DNA of 64,000 nucleotides from Buttiauxella sp. A111 (GCF_014189855.1 NZ_BJFN01000004.1:62001-126000), one strand, 5' to 3'; positions 28,235 to 38,213 are shown, numbered from the stretch's first letter. Numbers and translations: made by a program. The notes: generated from the letters alone by a model not told the origin.

Positions 28235-30199
28235 TTATTTCTTCTGCTTCGGTAAGGTCTTTAACAACTCATCCGGGCTGATAGACGCCACCACATCGCT
28301 GCCCGGCAATGGCATTTTGAGGATGTGGTTCTTCATTTTGCCAATGACGTGCATCTCGCACGGCCGGCAGTCAAATTTCAGCGTCAACACTTCATCCTGA
28401 TGCACCAGTTGCATCGGGGATGCTTTCCAGCTTTTCACTGAACCTTTCGCCTGTTTCGGGCACAAGTTGAAGGCAAAACGCAGGCAATGCTTGGTGATCA
28501 TCACCGGCACATCGCCCTTCTCTTCGTGCGCTTCATACGCAGCGTCAATCAATTTCACGCCGTAACGCTGATAAAACTCACGCGCTTTGTGGTTGTAAAC
28601 GTTCGCCAGAAACGTGAGATGCTCTTCCGGATAGACAGGTGCCGGTACGCTCACCGCTTTACGGCTGCCACGTTGGTACTGCTGCAAACGCGCGTCACTC
28701 AGTTCATCAATCGCTTCGCGGCGTAACTGGTTAAGCTGGCTGTTGGGGATAAATAGTGCTGCCGGTAAATTCAGATCAACTTTGCGCGCCTGGTACATTG
28801 TCTGCCCCAGTTTTGCCAGGCTGTCACGCAGGTTGGCATAGGCTTTTTCAGGGTTATTCGCCACGTCAAACTGCCCTTCCAGCGTTTTGCTGACGCTGAC
28901 GCCCTCTTCACTGGTAATGGTCAGAACCAGCTGTTCTTGCCAGCCGCTAAGTTCCAGATCCACCGCAATTCGACGTTCGCTGGACGTTTTAGTCAGCGCC
29001 TGTTGCCAGTTGTGATCAAGGTTGCGGTTCAGCGGATGATTCGGACGCACGTTTTTCAGGGTTTCCGGCATCTCGTTTGGCCAGACGCGGTACTGATTTT
29101 TACCAGTTTTCTCCACCGTATTGGCGCGGAAACCTACAATTTCACGCTTAATCAACACATTCAGACCATCGCCGTTGGTCAAAGAGTCCGTGACATTTAC
29201 ATCGAGGAAATCTTTACCCACTTTCAGCACTTCGCCCACTGGCAGGCCGATATATTTAGGCGAATCAAACGCGCCGATATCAATTTTACGCTCGTTAACA
29301 AAGTAATCGGTGCTACCGCGATGGAAGGTTTTATCCGGCGAAGGGATAAAGAAATGCGACGTCACACCCGCTGACGCGCGAACTAAATCCGTGCGCTGCT
29401 CCATTAATTCATCGAGCAACTGGCGGTAATACGAGGTGATGTTTTTCACATAGCTCATATCCTTGTAGCGCCCTTCAATCTTGAAGGAACGCACACCCGC
29501 ATCAACCAGTGCCGCCAGGTTGGCGCTCTGGTCATTATCTTTCATCGACAGCAAGTGCTTTTCATAGGCGACAACGCGGCCTTGATCGTCTTTGAGCGTG
29601 TACGGTAAACGGCATGCCTGGGAACAATCACCACGGTTTGCACTACGCCCGGTCTGAGCGTGTGAAATATTGCATTGGCCGGAATACGCCACACACAACG
29701 CGCCGTGGATAAAGAATTCAATGGTGGCATCGACGTTTTCGTGAATGGCGCGAATTTGGTTGAGGTTCAGTTCGCGAGCCAGCACGATTTGCGAGAAACC
29801 AACATCAGAAAGAAACTTCGCTTTTTCTACGCTACGAATATCGCACTGGGTACTGGCGTGCAATTCAATCGGCGGCAGATCCATTTCCAACACGCCCATG
29901 TCCTGCACAATCAGCGCGTCAACACCCACCTGATACAGGTCGTGGATCATCCGGCGAGCGGGTTCAAGCTCGTTGTCATGCAAAATGGTGTTGAGCGTAA
30001 CGAAAATCTTCGCCCCATAACGATGGGCAAACGGCACCAGTTCTGCAAGATCTTGCAGGCTGTTACCGGCATTATGGCGAGCGCCAAAGCCAGGCCCGCC
30101 GATGTAAACCGCATCCGCACCATGCAAAATAGCTTCGCGGGCGATGGCGGTGTCACGGGCTGGACTGAGTAGTTCGAGATGATTGGCGTGCAGGCGCAT
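28235..30199 (-). CDS. rlhA: 23S rRNA C2501 hydroxylation protein RlhA (U32 family)
   Basis: A 654-residue protein matching E. coli RlhA (formerly YdcP) in length and motifs. It has the U32 signature and cysteines (FIHGALCVAYSGQCNISHAQ and NRGDCSQACRLPY), ELLSPARDTAIAREAILHGADAVYIGG at the N-terminus, and a C-terminal Cys pair region (CLRFAFNLCP, DCRPCEMHV). The protein is needed for hydroxylation of cytidine 2501 of 23S rRNA, probably through an Fe-S or metal site. It is a single gene, followed by the LysR gene on the other strand. Confidence 0.95.
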   Translation of the reverse strand: MRLHANHLELLSPARDTAIAREAILHGADAVYIGGPGFGARHNAGNSLQDLAELVPFAHRYGAKIFVTLNTILHDNELEPARRMIHDLYQVGVDALIVQDMGVLEMDLPPIELHASTQCDIRSVEKAKFLSDVGFSQIVLARELNLNQIRAIHENVDATIEFFIHGALCVAYSGQCNISHAQTGRSANRGDCSQACRLPYTLKDDQGRVVAYEKHLLSMKDNDQSANLAALVDAGVRSFKIEGRYKDMSYVKNITSYYRQLLDELMEQRTDLVRASAGVTSHFFIPSPDKTFHRGSTDYFVNERKIDIGAFDSPKYIGLPVGEVLKVGKDFLDVNVTDSLTNGDGLNVLIKREIVGFRANTVEKTGKNQYRVWPNEMPETLKNVRPNHPLNRNLDHNWQQALTKTSSERRIAVDLELSGWQEQLVLTITSEEGVSVSKTLEGQFDVANNPEKAYANLRDSLAKLGQTMYQARKVDLNLPAALFIPNSQLNQLRREAIDELSDARLQQYQRGSRKAVSVPAPVYPEEHLTFLANVYNHKAREFYQRYGVKLIDAAYEAHEEKGDVPVMITKHCLRFAFNLCPKQAKGSVKSWKASPMQLVHQDEVLTLKFDCRPCEMHVIGKMKNHILKMPLPGSDVVASISPDELLKTLPKQKK

Positions 30200-30670
30200 A
30201 GTGAATTTGTTTTCTGTGTTATGGGCGAAAGGCCGCTATTGTAGTCAGATTGGGCCTGCAATGCGATTCCTTCTTACCTTTCGATAACCCTCACGTCTTT
30301 CTGGAAATGGATAAATCCTAAAAAACGTTATTTTCATTACCTGCGCACTTTCATTCGGATATTTAAATAAATAAAAGTAAAGGAGTTGTAATTAATCCGA
30401 CGAAAGCACAATGATATTTGCCAATGAGTTTATATAAAAAATAACAAAAATAATCTGAAAATGTCATTTCGATATAACAAATCAAAGTTGTTGTTTTTTA
30501 AATCATAAAAATCAATAAGTTAAAGCAGTTAAAAACACCAGGTCAGACCTCTTCTTTTGGCGTGACAACTCAAATACGATGCAGCCCATACATCAGGGGA
30601 TACATCAGACCCACTATTTCCTGATGCAGAAACTCAGTCATTATTAATAATAATTTATAGGTACACCGCT
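30200..30670. other. AT-rich gap of unknown content
   Basis: A 471-bp stretch, markedly AT-rich, between the divergent rlhA and lipoprotein genes. It presumably holds both promoters. I see no open frame with a ribosome site, no strong palindrome and no RNA family. Confidence 0.5.
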
Positions 30671-30961
30671 ATGAAATTGATGATAAGCAAAGGCTGTATT
30701 GCTGTAATTGTATTGTCTCTCGGCCTGACAGGATGCGGAATGGATAATATGACGCCCACTCAACAAGCGTTGTTGGCAGGTAGCGCCGCGGCGGCCGTAG
30801 GTGGCATTGCGTACGGTATTCATAAAAAACATGAAGCGGATAAAGAAAAACACAAACACGACGACAAAAATGATAATGACGATAACGATGACAATTCACG
30901 CCATGCCCACCGCTATCATAATGAGCAATGTTACGACCGCTATGGCGACTGGCGCTGTTAA
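30671..30961 (+). CDS. Small lipoprotein with His/Asp/Lys-rich tail
   Basis: A 96-residue putative lipoprotein. The signal sequence ends in the lipobox LTGC (Cys about residue 22), so it would be anchored in the envelope. A glycine/alanine-rich hydrophobic stretch (ALLAGSAAAAVGGIAYGI) follows, then a low-complexity tail rich in His, Asp, Asn and Lys (KHKHDDKNDNDDNDDN), and a Cys-containing end (QCYDRYGDWRC). The tail could bind metal ions. Not recognised by family. Confidence 0.78.
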   Translation: MKLMISKGCIAVIVLSLGLTGCGMDNMTPTQQALLAGSAAAAVGGIAYGIHKKHEADKEKHKHDDKNDNDDNDDNSRHAHRYHNEQCYDRYGDWRC

Positions 30962-31007
30962 GACGCCGCCTTCAAGATTCTTTTTCTAACCCCCGCGTGA
31001 GGTATTT

Positions 31008-31047
31008 CATTGCCACATCCAAAGAGAGAAGCTCTTGTGTGGCAATG
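31008..31047. repeat. Long inverted repeat
   Basis: CATTGCCACA and TGTGGCAATG are a perfect 10-bp inverted repeat, with an inner AGAG/CTCT pairing. It lies 3' of the lipoprotein gene and upstream of the GGDEF-EAL gene; with no T-run it may be a weak terminator or a binding site. Confidence 0.5.
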
Positions 31048-31195
31048 TCATTAGTCTTAATAATGATTAACGGAGAGAGTGTTTTATAACATAAGGTTTT
31101 AATTTATAGTTGCACGGAGAAATAGTTTCACTACGTAATAACATTAACATTATTGTAGTAATACCATAAAAACCACGCAGCTTAGATGAATAAAA

Positions 31196-33133
31196 ATGAT
31201 AAAAAAAATAGATTACTCAAAGCTTTACCAGTCAGAAGGCACTAAGCTGTTATACAATAATTCGTTACCTGGCATTCTGATTACCTTTATTGCCTCAACC
31301 GTGCTTGCTTTCACTTTTGTCGACAGAAACGATTTTCAGGAAAAAACGACCTGGTGGCTGGTGATGACCTTGATCTTAGCCATACGGACTATTGATTCAA
31401 GGATGTGGACAAAAAGCCAAACCGAGGGAAACCCAAAAACCTGGTTGCTCCGATTTTCATGCGGTTGTTTACTCAGCGCTGTGATGTGGAGCGTCTATGC
31501 GGTTGTGTTCTACCCGACATTTTCTATTGAAGAATTGAGCACCACCAATGTCATTCTCGCCGCAATGGCCGGCGGTGCCAGCAGCCTGCTTTCTGCAAGT
31601 CTCCTGCTCGCGTCGCTATACAACATTATTATCCTGATGCCGATGTCAATCTTGCTCATGATGCAGCCTGAACAATATAAATTTAATCTTGGCAGCCTGG
31701 GTATTTGCTTCACAGTAATAATGATTATCTCATCTGCGCGCTCCGCAAATTATATTAAAGAAGCCATTTTATTGCGCTCCAGGAATAAAAAACTCGTCTC
31801 ACGCATGGAAGAAACCATTCGTATAAGAACCGAGGAAGTGTATGAGATTTCAAATAAAGACGCGTTAACCGGTTTATACAATCGCACGGCTTTTTTATCC
31901 GCAGTCGTTCGCGTAGAGCAAGACTTTAAGCAACATCATATCGAGGGGTTTTCAATATTCTTTATCGATCTGGATGGCTTTAAAAATATTAATGATACGC
32001 TCGGCCACAATGCCGGCGACAGCGTGTTGGTGAATATCAGTGACCGGCTTAAAAGCTGTAACGCTGCCGACACGTTGATGTGCCGCTGGGGTGGTGATGA
32101 GTTTATCCTGCTGGTGAAAGAGAGCCGACATCAGGCAATCAGCGCTCTCGCGCAGCAAATTACAAACACCCTTTCGTTGCCGATTGACGTAGGCGGCCAA
32201 ACTATCACTCTGAACGCGACCATTGGTATTGCGATCTGCCCAGAGCACGGCACTTCGATGACACGTCTTATTCAACTGGCTGATATCGCTATGTATTCGC
32301 AAAAAGACAAATATCCTGAACGCGTTGCTTTTTATAATCTCGATCTGGAACACAATCTGCTGCGTAAAATCATGCTCAACGAGGCGTTAAAAGGGGCTCT
32401 TGAGCGGCAGGAATGTCGTCTTGTGTATCAGCCCATTGTCGACTCCGCAGGCCAGATTGTCAGTTTTGAAGCCTTGATGCGCTGGCGTTATCAAGACCAG
32501 GAAATCTCGCCGGTTGAATTTATCCCGTTGATGGAGCAAAGCGGTCGCATCGTCGAAGTCGGTATTTGGGTATTGGAAGAAGCCTGTAAGACGTTGGCGA
32601 AGATGCGCCAATGCAATGCAGATATTTGCATGTGCGTGAATATTTCACTCATTCAGTTTTATGATAAAGGCTTTGTTAATCACGTTAAGCGGGTTATCGA
32701 ACAATACGCAATACCCGGACATTTGCTGCATCTGGAAGTGACGGAATCGATATTCCGCTCCGACCAAATGCAAATTAACCAAATAGTGAGCCAGTTGCAG
32801 CAGTGCGGCGTGAAGTTATCTATCGATGATTTCGGAACGGGTTATTCGAGTCTTTCCGTTATCCAGAATATGAATATCGATTACATTAAAATCGACCGTT
32901 CCTTTATTCAGCATATTGAACAAAAGGGTTTGTCTATTGTGCAGGCGGTGATGAATATGTCCAAAAGCCTCAACTTTATGGTGATTGCTGAAGGCGTGGA
33001 AACGTATAAACAGCGCCAAATACTTGAACAATGCGGTATCCCCTATATGCAGGGTTACTATTTTTCCCGTCCGATGGAGCAATCGGAGGCGTGGAATTAT
33101 CTCACCGCCGCGTCCAGTGAAATCCAGTATTAA
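31196..33133 (+). CDS. GGDEF-EAL cyclic-di-GMP enzyme with membrane sensor
   Basis: A 645-residue inner-membrane signalling protein. About six membrane segments fill residues 20-195, then a GGDEF domain with DALTGLYNRTAF and an intact GGDEF motif at about 299-303, and an EAL domain with EAL at about 425-427, DDFGTGYSSL and KIDRSF. Both catalytic motifs look active, so it may make or degrade c-di-GMP according to its membrane signal. It is a single gene followed by an ERIC element. Confidence 0.94.
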   Translation: MIKKIDYSKLYQSEGTKLLYNNSLPGILITFIASTVLAFTFVDRNDFQEKTTWWLVMTLILAIRTIDSRMWTKSQTEGNPKTWLLRFSCGCLLSAVMWSVYAVVFYPTFSIEELSTTNVILAAMAGGASSLLSASLLLASLYNIIILMPMSILLMMQPEQYKFNLGSLGICFTVIMIISSARSANYIKEAILLRSRNKKLVSRMEETIRIRTEEVYEISNKDALTGLYNRTAFLSAVVRVEQDFKQHHIEGFSIFFIDLDGFKNINDTLGHNAGDSVLVNISDRLKSCNAADTLMCRWGGDEFILLVKESRHQAISALAQQITNTLSLPIDVGGQTITLNATIGIAICPEHGTSMTRLIQLADIAMYSQKDKYPERVAFYNLDLEHNLLRKIMLNEALKGALERQECRLVYQPIVDSAGQIVSFEALMRWRYQDQEISPVEFIPLMEQSGRIVEVGIWVLEEACKTLAKMRQCNADICMCVNISLIQFYDKGFVNHVKRVIEQYAIPGHLLHLEVTESIFRSDQMQINQIVSQLQQCGVKLSIDDFGTGYSSLSVIQNMNIDYIKIDRSFIQHIEQKGLSIVQAVMNMSKSLNFMVIAEGVETYKQRQILEQCGIPYMQGYYFSRPMEQSEAWNYLTAASSEIQY

Positions 33134-33199
33134 CGTGCAGATTTTTCAATATACACCAGGCTGTTGTTAACGGTTTGTAATGTTATAGTCCCGTGACGC

Positions 33200-33326
33200 T
33201 ATACCCAAAATAATTCGAGTTGCTTAAAGGCGGCAAGGGAAAGAGTCCCGATGAGCTTACTCTGGTAAGTGATTCGGGCGATTGAGCACAGCCAACGCAT
33301 AAGCAGCTCGAAGTATGACGGGTATA
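33200..33326. repeat. ERIC element (second copy)
   Basis: Starts TATACCCAAAATAATTCGAG, contains GAGCTTACTCTGGTAAGTGA and ends GAAGTATGACGGGTAT, the same layout as the element at 11535-11660. It lies immediately upstream of ydcO and would be in its leader mRNA. Confidence 0.93.
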
Positions 33327-33344
33327 TAACAAAAAAGGGAAAAA

Positions 33345-34511
33345 ATGCGCACGTTAACCATTCCGTTACCCACGATTTTAACCGGGTTTGTCGCCGTATT
33401 AGTCGGCTACGCAAGTTCAGCTGCAATCATCTGGCAGGCCGCTGAAGCCGCGGGTGCTAACCCAATGCAAATCGCGGGTTGGCTCACGATGCTGGGAATT
33501 GGCATGGGTATCAGTACCCTGGTGCTGACGATTTGGTATCGCACGCCGATTCTCACCGCCTGGTCGACGCCTGGTGCCGCGTTACTCGCCACCAGCTTAC
33601 CGGGGCATTCGCTGAACGAAGCCGTTGGGGTATTTATCTTCGCTTCGTTTTTAATTCTGCTCTGCGGCGCGACCGGTTTGTTTGCTCGCTTAATGCGACT
33701 GATCCCTTCGACATTATCGGCCGCCATGCTCGCGGGTATCCTGCTGCGATTTGGCCTTGATGCCTTTACGTCATTGCAGGGCAATTTTTTACTCGGCGTG
33801 AGTATGCTGCTTGGCTGGTTGTTGGCAAAAGCCTGGGCACCGCGTTATGCCGTCGTCGTTGCCATGGTTGTCGGCCTGCTGGTGTGCGTGATGAGCGGCA
33901 ATCTGCAGAACGGCAGCGTGCCCGTTGCGATGGTGATGCCTGAATTTACGGCTCCGCACTTTTCGCTCGGCAGCATGCTCGGTATCGGTATTCCCTTCTT
34001 TCTCGTCACGATGGCATCACAAAATGCGCCCGGTGTGGCGACGCTGAAAGCCTCTGGTTTTGACGTCCCTGTCTCACCGCTGATTGTCGTCACCGCCGCC
34101 ATTGCCCTGTTACTGGCTCCGTTTGGCGTATTTTCAGTTTGTATTGCTGCGATAACCGCCGCAATTTGCCAGGGGGCGGAAGCTCATCCTGATCCTTCAA
34201 AGCGCTGGCTTGCCGCAGCGGCTGCGGGAGTATTTTATTTGCTGGCGGGTATTTTTGGCGGCTCAATAACGACGTTGCTCACCGCTCTCCCGGTTGCTTA
34301 CATCCACACTCTGGCGGGTCTGGCATTACTCAGCACCATTGCCGGAAGCCTGTACCAGGCGTTAAACCATGAACGAGAGCGCGATGCCGCGATAGTGACC
34401 TTTTTAGTCACGGCATCCGGGGTCAATTTATTGGGGATCGGTTCTGCTTTTTGGGGGCTGGTTGCGGGCGGAATGTGTTACGCGGTGTTCTCACTTTCCC
34501 GCCGCGCGTAG
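33345..34511 (+). CDS. ydcO: Benzoate/H+ symporter family protein YdcO
   Basis: A 388-residue inner-membrane transporter of the BenE family with about 12 hydrophobic segments, close to E. coli YdcO in family motifs (YASSAAIIWQAA, WSTPGAALL, FLVTMASQNAPG, AAICQGAEAHPDPSKRW). BenE-type proteins import benzoate; the YdcO substrate is unproven. Its 3' end overlaps the convergent AraC-type gene by 21 bp. The gene order with rlhA and ydcL is conserved with E. coli. Confidence 0.93.
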   Translation: MRTLTIPLPTILTGFVAVLVGYASSAAIIWQAAEAAGANPMQIAGWLTMLGIGMGISTLVLTIWYRTPILTAWSTPGAALLATSLPGHSLNEAVGVFIFASFLILLCGATGLFARLMRLIPSTLSAAMLAGILLRFGLDAFTSLQGNFLLGVSMLLGWLLAKAWAPRYAVVVAMVVGLLVCVMSGNLQNGSVPVAMVMPEFTAPHFSLGSMLGIGIPFFLVTMASQNAPGVATLKASGFDVPVSPLIVVTAAIALLLAPFGVFSVCIAAITAAICQGAEAHPDPSKRWLAAAAAGVFYLLAGIFGGSITTLLTALPVAYIHTLAGLALLSTIAGSLYQALNHERERDAAIVTFLVTASGVNLLGIGSAFWGLVAGGMCYAVFSLSRRA

Positions 34512-35363
34512 CTGCGAAGGTGTCACACCAAACGAGGCCTTAAAGCGATTGCTGAAATGGCTTGCGGAGCTAAACCCGCAAGCCATCGCAATATCGGTAA
34601 GCGTTAACGGGCTATTTTTCACCAGGTTTTCGGCGCGCAGCATGCGACGCTGCATCACATATTGATGAGGAGCGAGTTGTGTGGATTGCTTGAACATTCG
34701 TGCAAAATGAAACTCGCTCAAACCGGCTTCCAGCGCCAGTTCGGTCAGCGTTAAGGGTTCGCTAAGATGCTGTTCAATATAGGCCTGGATATTACGTAAC
34801 ACTGCGGGTGCCAGCCCTCCACGGACATTCGGCAAGCGCCATTGCACGTTGCTGTAGGTCTGAATCAAATGCGTCAGTAACAATGTTGACGCCGTGCTAA
34901 GCGTTAGATGGTTCGCCCGTTGTTGCCAGTCGCTACTTAACAGAAAATGGCGATACAACTGCGTGATGCGCGGGTCCTCACTGAAGATTTTCTCATCAAG
35001 CTGAATAGACGCCGGACTTCGATCCCAGATTTGCTCCGCAATGCCGCGCAAATGCGCATCCGTGCAATACAGATGTACAAACGAAAAATGATTGCGGATA
35101 TCCCAGGTCGTTTCGACATCTTGTGGCATCAGGCAAAACCGGTCTGGCCCGCCGCCGTTTTTCCAGCCGGATAAGGTTTTATGATAGGTTTCCTGGCCCT
35201 CATTCACATACATGCTCAACGTATGGTGATCGCTGCATTGCGTTACACGATCAAGGCTGTTTGACCACGCCGACAATTGGATGCCCGAACCCAGCTGCAC
35301 GTTATCTTCCAACACGGCATTGTGCTGGCGAAGATTTTCAAAAGCGTTATACGGCTGGGTCAT
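34491..35363 (-). CDS. AraC-family transcriptional regulator
   Basis: A 290-residue regulator with a C-terminal AraC-type double HTH: TELALEAGLSEFHFARMFKQSTQLAPHQYV and TDIAMACGFSSASHFSNRFKASFGVTP (short quotes: LSEFHFARMFK, CGFSSASHFSNRFK). The N-terminal ~180 residues are the sensor part. It is divergent from an EamA-type exporter gene, a common arrangement in which such regulators control the exporter. It overlaps ydcO tail to tail. Confidence 0.92.
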   Translation of the reverse strand: MTQPYNAFENLRQHNAVLEDNVQLGSGIQLSAWSNSLDRVTQCSDHHTLSMYVNEGQETYHKTLSGWKNGGGPDRFCLMPQDVETTWDIRNHFSFVHLYCTDAHLRGIAEQIWDRSPASIQLDEKIFSEDPRITQLYRHFLLSSDWQQRANHLTLSTASTLLLTHLIQTYSNVQWRLPNVRGGLAPAVLRNIQAYIEQHLSEPLTLTELALEAGLSEFHFARMFKQSTQLAPHQYVMQRRMLRAENLVKNSPLTLTDIAMACGFSSASHFSNRFKASFGVTPSQLRAAGK

Positions 35364-35550
35364 CGCGAAATACCATCAAAGTTCAGAAGTGCCAGTTTAA
35401 GTAGTGCGCAGGTCTGTTACCAGATTTAAAGCATGACAAAAGTCTGGCAGGTAAAAAAACCGCAAGAATATGCAAGCCGCGCAAGCAAATGAAAGCATGC
35501 GATTGTGCATTCGCCGATACTCCCCCCTATCAGTTTGGGGAGACAAAAAC

Positions 35551-36456
35551 ATGAATGCGTTACTTTATATTTCTGTGGTGGTGATTTGGGGGACGACCTG
35601 GCTTGCTATCTATATGCAGCAAGGCGTGGTCTCAGTGCCCGTTTCAATTTTCTGGCGTTTTGCCGTGGCGGCGGTGGTGATGCTGGTCGTGCTGCGTTCA
35701 TTGGGGCGTTTACGTCGAATCAGCTTGCGGGATCACCTCTTCTGTATGCTACAAGGCGGCTGTGTTTTCGGCTTCAACTTCGTCTGTTTTTATCATGCTG
35801 CGGCATACATCAGCTCAGGGCTGGAGTCGGTGATTTTTTCCATGGCGGTACTGTTTAACGCGGTCAATAGCATGATTTTCTTCCGTCAGCGCCCTCATAA
35901 AAACTTGCTGCCCGCAGCGGCACTCGGCATTTCTGGGGTAGTCGCGCTGTTCTGGCACGATCTGGTCGCCACACAACTGGCGCCCTCACTGCTGTTAGGC
36001 ATCGGATTAAGTGCGCTCGGCACGTTTGGGTTTTCGCTCGGTAATATGATAAGCGCTCGCCATCAACGCCGTGGTCTGGAGACACTGTCGACCAATACCT
36101 ACGCCATGTTTTATGGCACCGTCATTATGGGCGTACTGGCCATCCTGCGTGGCGATTCATTTATGCCCGAGTTCACACTGCGCTATATGGGCTCACTGTT
36201 CTATCTGGCGATTTTCGGCTCGGTGATTGCCTTCGGTGCCTATTTCACGCTCGTTGGGCGCATCGGTGCCAGTCAGGCGGCTTACAGTACTCTGCTGTTC
36301 CCGCTCGTCGCGCTCACTCTTTCGACCCTTTATGAAGGCTATGTCTGGCACAGTAACGCCATTATCGGGCTGGTGATGATTCTGCTTGGCAATTTGGTGA
36401 TGTTTTCAAAACCGGGGATGTTTAACTTCCTGACCGGACGCAAACGCACCGCGTAA
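35551..36456 (+). CDS. EamA/DMT-family transporter
   Basis: A 301-residue inner-membrane transporter with ten predicted hydrophobic segments in two EamA repeats (VVIWGTTWLAIYMQQGVVSVPV near the start; ISGVVALFWHDL between). I start at the ATG at 35551 because GGGGAG lies 8 nt upstream and the first membrane segment begins at once. Members export amino acids or other metabolites. Probably regulated by the divergent AraC-type gene. Confidence 0.92.
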   Translation: MNALLYISVVVIWGTTWLAIYMQQGVVSVPVSIFWRFAVAAVVMLVVLRSLGRLRRISLRDHLFCMLQGGCVFGFNFVCFYHAAAYISSGLESVIFSMAVLFNAVNSMIFFRQRPHKNLLPAAALGISGVVALFWHDLVATQLAPSLLLGIGLSALGTFGFSLGNMISARHQRRGLETLSTNTYAMFYGTVIMGVLAILRGDSFMPEFTLRYMGSLFYLAIFGSVIAFGAYFTLVGRIGASQAAYSTLLFPLVALTLSTLYEGYVWHSNAIIGLVMILLGNLVMFSKPGMFNFLTGRKRTA

Positions 36457-36461
36457 GAATG

Positions 36462-36485
36462 AAAAAGGGAGCTAAGCTCCCTTTC
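36462..36485. terminator. Bidirectional terminator
   Basis: AAAGGGAGC-taa-GCTCCCTTT is a perfect stem flanked by A- and T-rich DNA between the convergent EamA and ydcL genes. Confidence 0.85.
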
Positions 36486-36503
36486 GCATCACGGGTATCG
36501 TCG

Positions 36504-37172
36504 TTAAATCTGGTTGGTATCGAATACGGTGGCATCGGCTGCCAGGTCATCAATCACCTGCTTGAGGGTGTCAACCGTCATCGTAGCCCCTTCGTTGTTC
36601 AAATTTTTACCTTCGCCCTTGCGCACCACACGCATCACCGGTTTATTGGTGGCCGCATCGATCAACTCAGCCTCGTAATAGAGGTTGGTGTTCATGGTAC
36701 GGTGGCCCGTTGCCGCTTGCGTGCCGGCTACAACCAACGCGATTGGCACAACTTCATAGAATTGCAGGCCTTCTTTAGAGCAATCCACAGCAGTAATTGC
36801 ACTGCGGAAAATCAAACTGTGCGGGCCGGGTTTCGCCACCAGTGGCTTACGAGACTCCGCCACAGCTTTAAGTTTGGTGTTGGTGTAGTCCAACAACGCC
36901 GCCAGTGTTTTTTCGCCAATTTGAGTTGACGGTTTTGGCTCTGGATAATAGATGACGGAATGGTAAACAACACTGTCGTATTGGCTTCCTTTAAAGTCAG
37001 GGTCGACCCAACGCATAATGGTTTTACCCGATCCCGATGTCGTTTTCTGTAGCTCAGAATAATCTTTTAAAAACCCCGAATATTTTTCAGGTGCTGGTAC
37101 CGAAGAAGCACAACCCACTAACGCGAATATTCCGGCCAGGTAAGCCGCTTTAAAACATATTGTTAGCTTCAT
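36504..37172 (-). CDS. ydcL: DUF3313 lipoprotein YdcL
   Basis: A 222-residue envelope lipoprotein: the signal peptide ends in LVGC (Cys21), followed by the DUF3313 pattern (KYSGFLKDYSEL, RWVDPDFKGSQYDSVV, YYPEPKPSTQIG, SLIFRSAITAVD). It matches E. coli YdcL in length and motifs and keeps its place next to tehB. Function unknown; E. coli YdcL is reported as a lipoprotein. Confidence 0.93.
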   Translation of the reverse strand: MKLTICFKAAYLAGIFALVGCASSVPAPEKYSGFLKDYSELQKTTSGSGKTIMRWVDPDFKGSQYDSVVYHSVIYYPEPKPSTQIGEKTLAALLDYTNTKLKAVAESRKPLVAKPGPHSLIFRSAITAVDCSKEGLQFYEVVPIALVVAGTQAATGHRTMNTNLYYEAELIDAATNKPVMRVVRKGEGKNLNNEGATMTVDTLKQVIDDLAADATVFDTNQI

Positions 37173-37366
37173 TAAAATTCCCTTTAAATTTCAAATAAGT
37201 GCGCGTGTTATAGCAATAAAAAGGAAAATCATAAAAGCTGAAAAATGCTAATTACTTAAAAATAAACCTTGCTGGTTAATATTTTTTTATTATCCTTATG
37301 AGAGCAATAATTATTTTACATGCATGATCTAATATATATATTAACTACAAATAATAAGGATTAAAC

Positions 37367-37759
37367 ATGATACCTCATCTGCGCATTGCACGACCGGTCA
37401 CCGACCTCGCTCAAAGTAAAGAGATGTACTGTCTGGGGTTAGGTTTGCAGGATCTCGGGGGCTTTCACGAACACGATGGCTTCAGCGGCATTATGCTGGG
37501 GCGCGACGATTTAAGCTGGCATCTGGAATTTACCGTTTGCCACCGTCATCCGGTCGAACCTTCTGCCACCGTGGACGATCTGTTAGTGCTTTATTATCCA
37601 GATAACGCGCAATGGCAAAAAACCTGCCAGCAAATGTTGGAGGCAGGTTTTTTGACCATTAATAGTTTCAATCCGTACTGGGATGTCGCCGGACGAACAT
37701 TTATTGATAACGACGGTTATCGCGTTGTGCTACAAAACCGCGCGTGGCCTGCGGTTTAA
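37367..37759 (+). CDS. Glyoxalase/bleomycin-resistance (VOC) fold protein
   Basis: A 130-residue protein with the paired beta-alpha-beta-beta-beta VOC pattern: [31 protein letters not shown] at the start and [17 protein letters not shown] at the end (short quotes: [30 protein letters not shown]). Members bind metal and act on small molecules or sequester drugs; no specific role can be read. Its 3' end overlaps the tehB remnant by 4 bp in the opposite direction. Confidence 0.87.
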   Translation: MIPHLRIARPVTDLAQSKEMYCLGLGLQDLGGFHEHDGFSGIMLGRDDLSWHLEFTVCHRHPVEPSATVDDLLVLYYPDNAQWQKTCQQMLEAGFLTINSFNPYWDVAGRTFIDNDGYRVVLQNRAWPAV

Positions 37760-38178
37760 ATTTTGCGTGCCAGCATAGTGGCAAAACGTAATTTAATGCG
37801 ATTGCCTTGTTCATCGGTTTTATGCAACTCGCCGACATCTTCGTTGTATTTAATCAATTCCCAACCGGCATAATAATTACGCAGTTCACCTTCGACAAAG
37901 GCAAAAGGGAAACCGACAGTACAAGGGAAGTCCTTGGTATCCATTGCGGCGACAATCAGGTTATAGCCCCCTGCTTTGGTGCAACGCTGCATATCAGCAA
38001 TCAACCCGGGGATGGTGTTGCGTTCCAAAAACATCATCACCACGGTCGAAAGAATGAAATCGTACTCACCTTCAATCTGTAATGCGTTCAGATCGACCAC
38101 ATCAGTAATGATGTTTTTCAGCCCTTCCGCTTCAATAATCTTATTCAGGTTGCTGATGCTCATCTGGTTTTTATCCCA
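37756..38178 (-). pseudogene. tehB: tehB 3' fragment (split by prophage)
   Basis: The C-terminal ~140 codons of the tellurite-resistance methyltransferase TehB, including [46 protein letters not shown]. The 5' part, with the SAM-binding GCGSGRNS, is 23.5 kb away at 61631-61846 because a prophage is inserted between them. Upstream of the junction the frame continues into phage DNA; an in-frame ATG at 38163 could start a 135-residue C-terminal half, which would lack the SAM site. TehB activity is expected to be lost in the lysogen. Confidence 0.93.
38166..38178. other. attL core
   Basis: GGTTTTTATCCCA is identical to 61669-61681 at the other end of the prophage; with one mismatch the match extends to 22 bp (TGCTCATC also shared). 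It lies inside tehB codons for WDKN(Q/P)MS. Confidence 0.88.
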
Positions 38179-38213
38179 AGCGTTATTGATATATTACAAC
38201 CACCTGCATCAAC

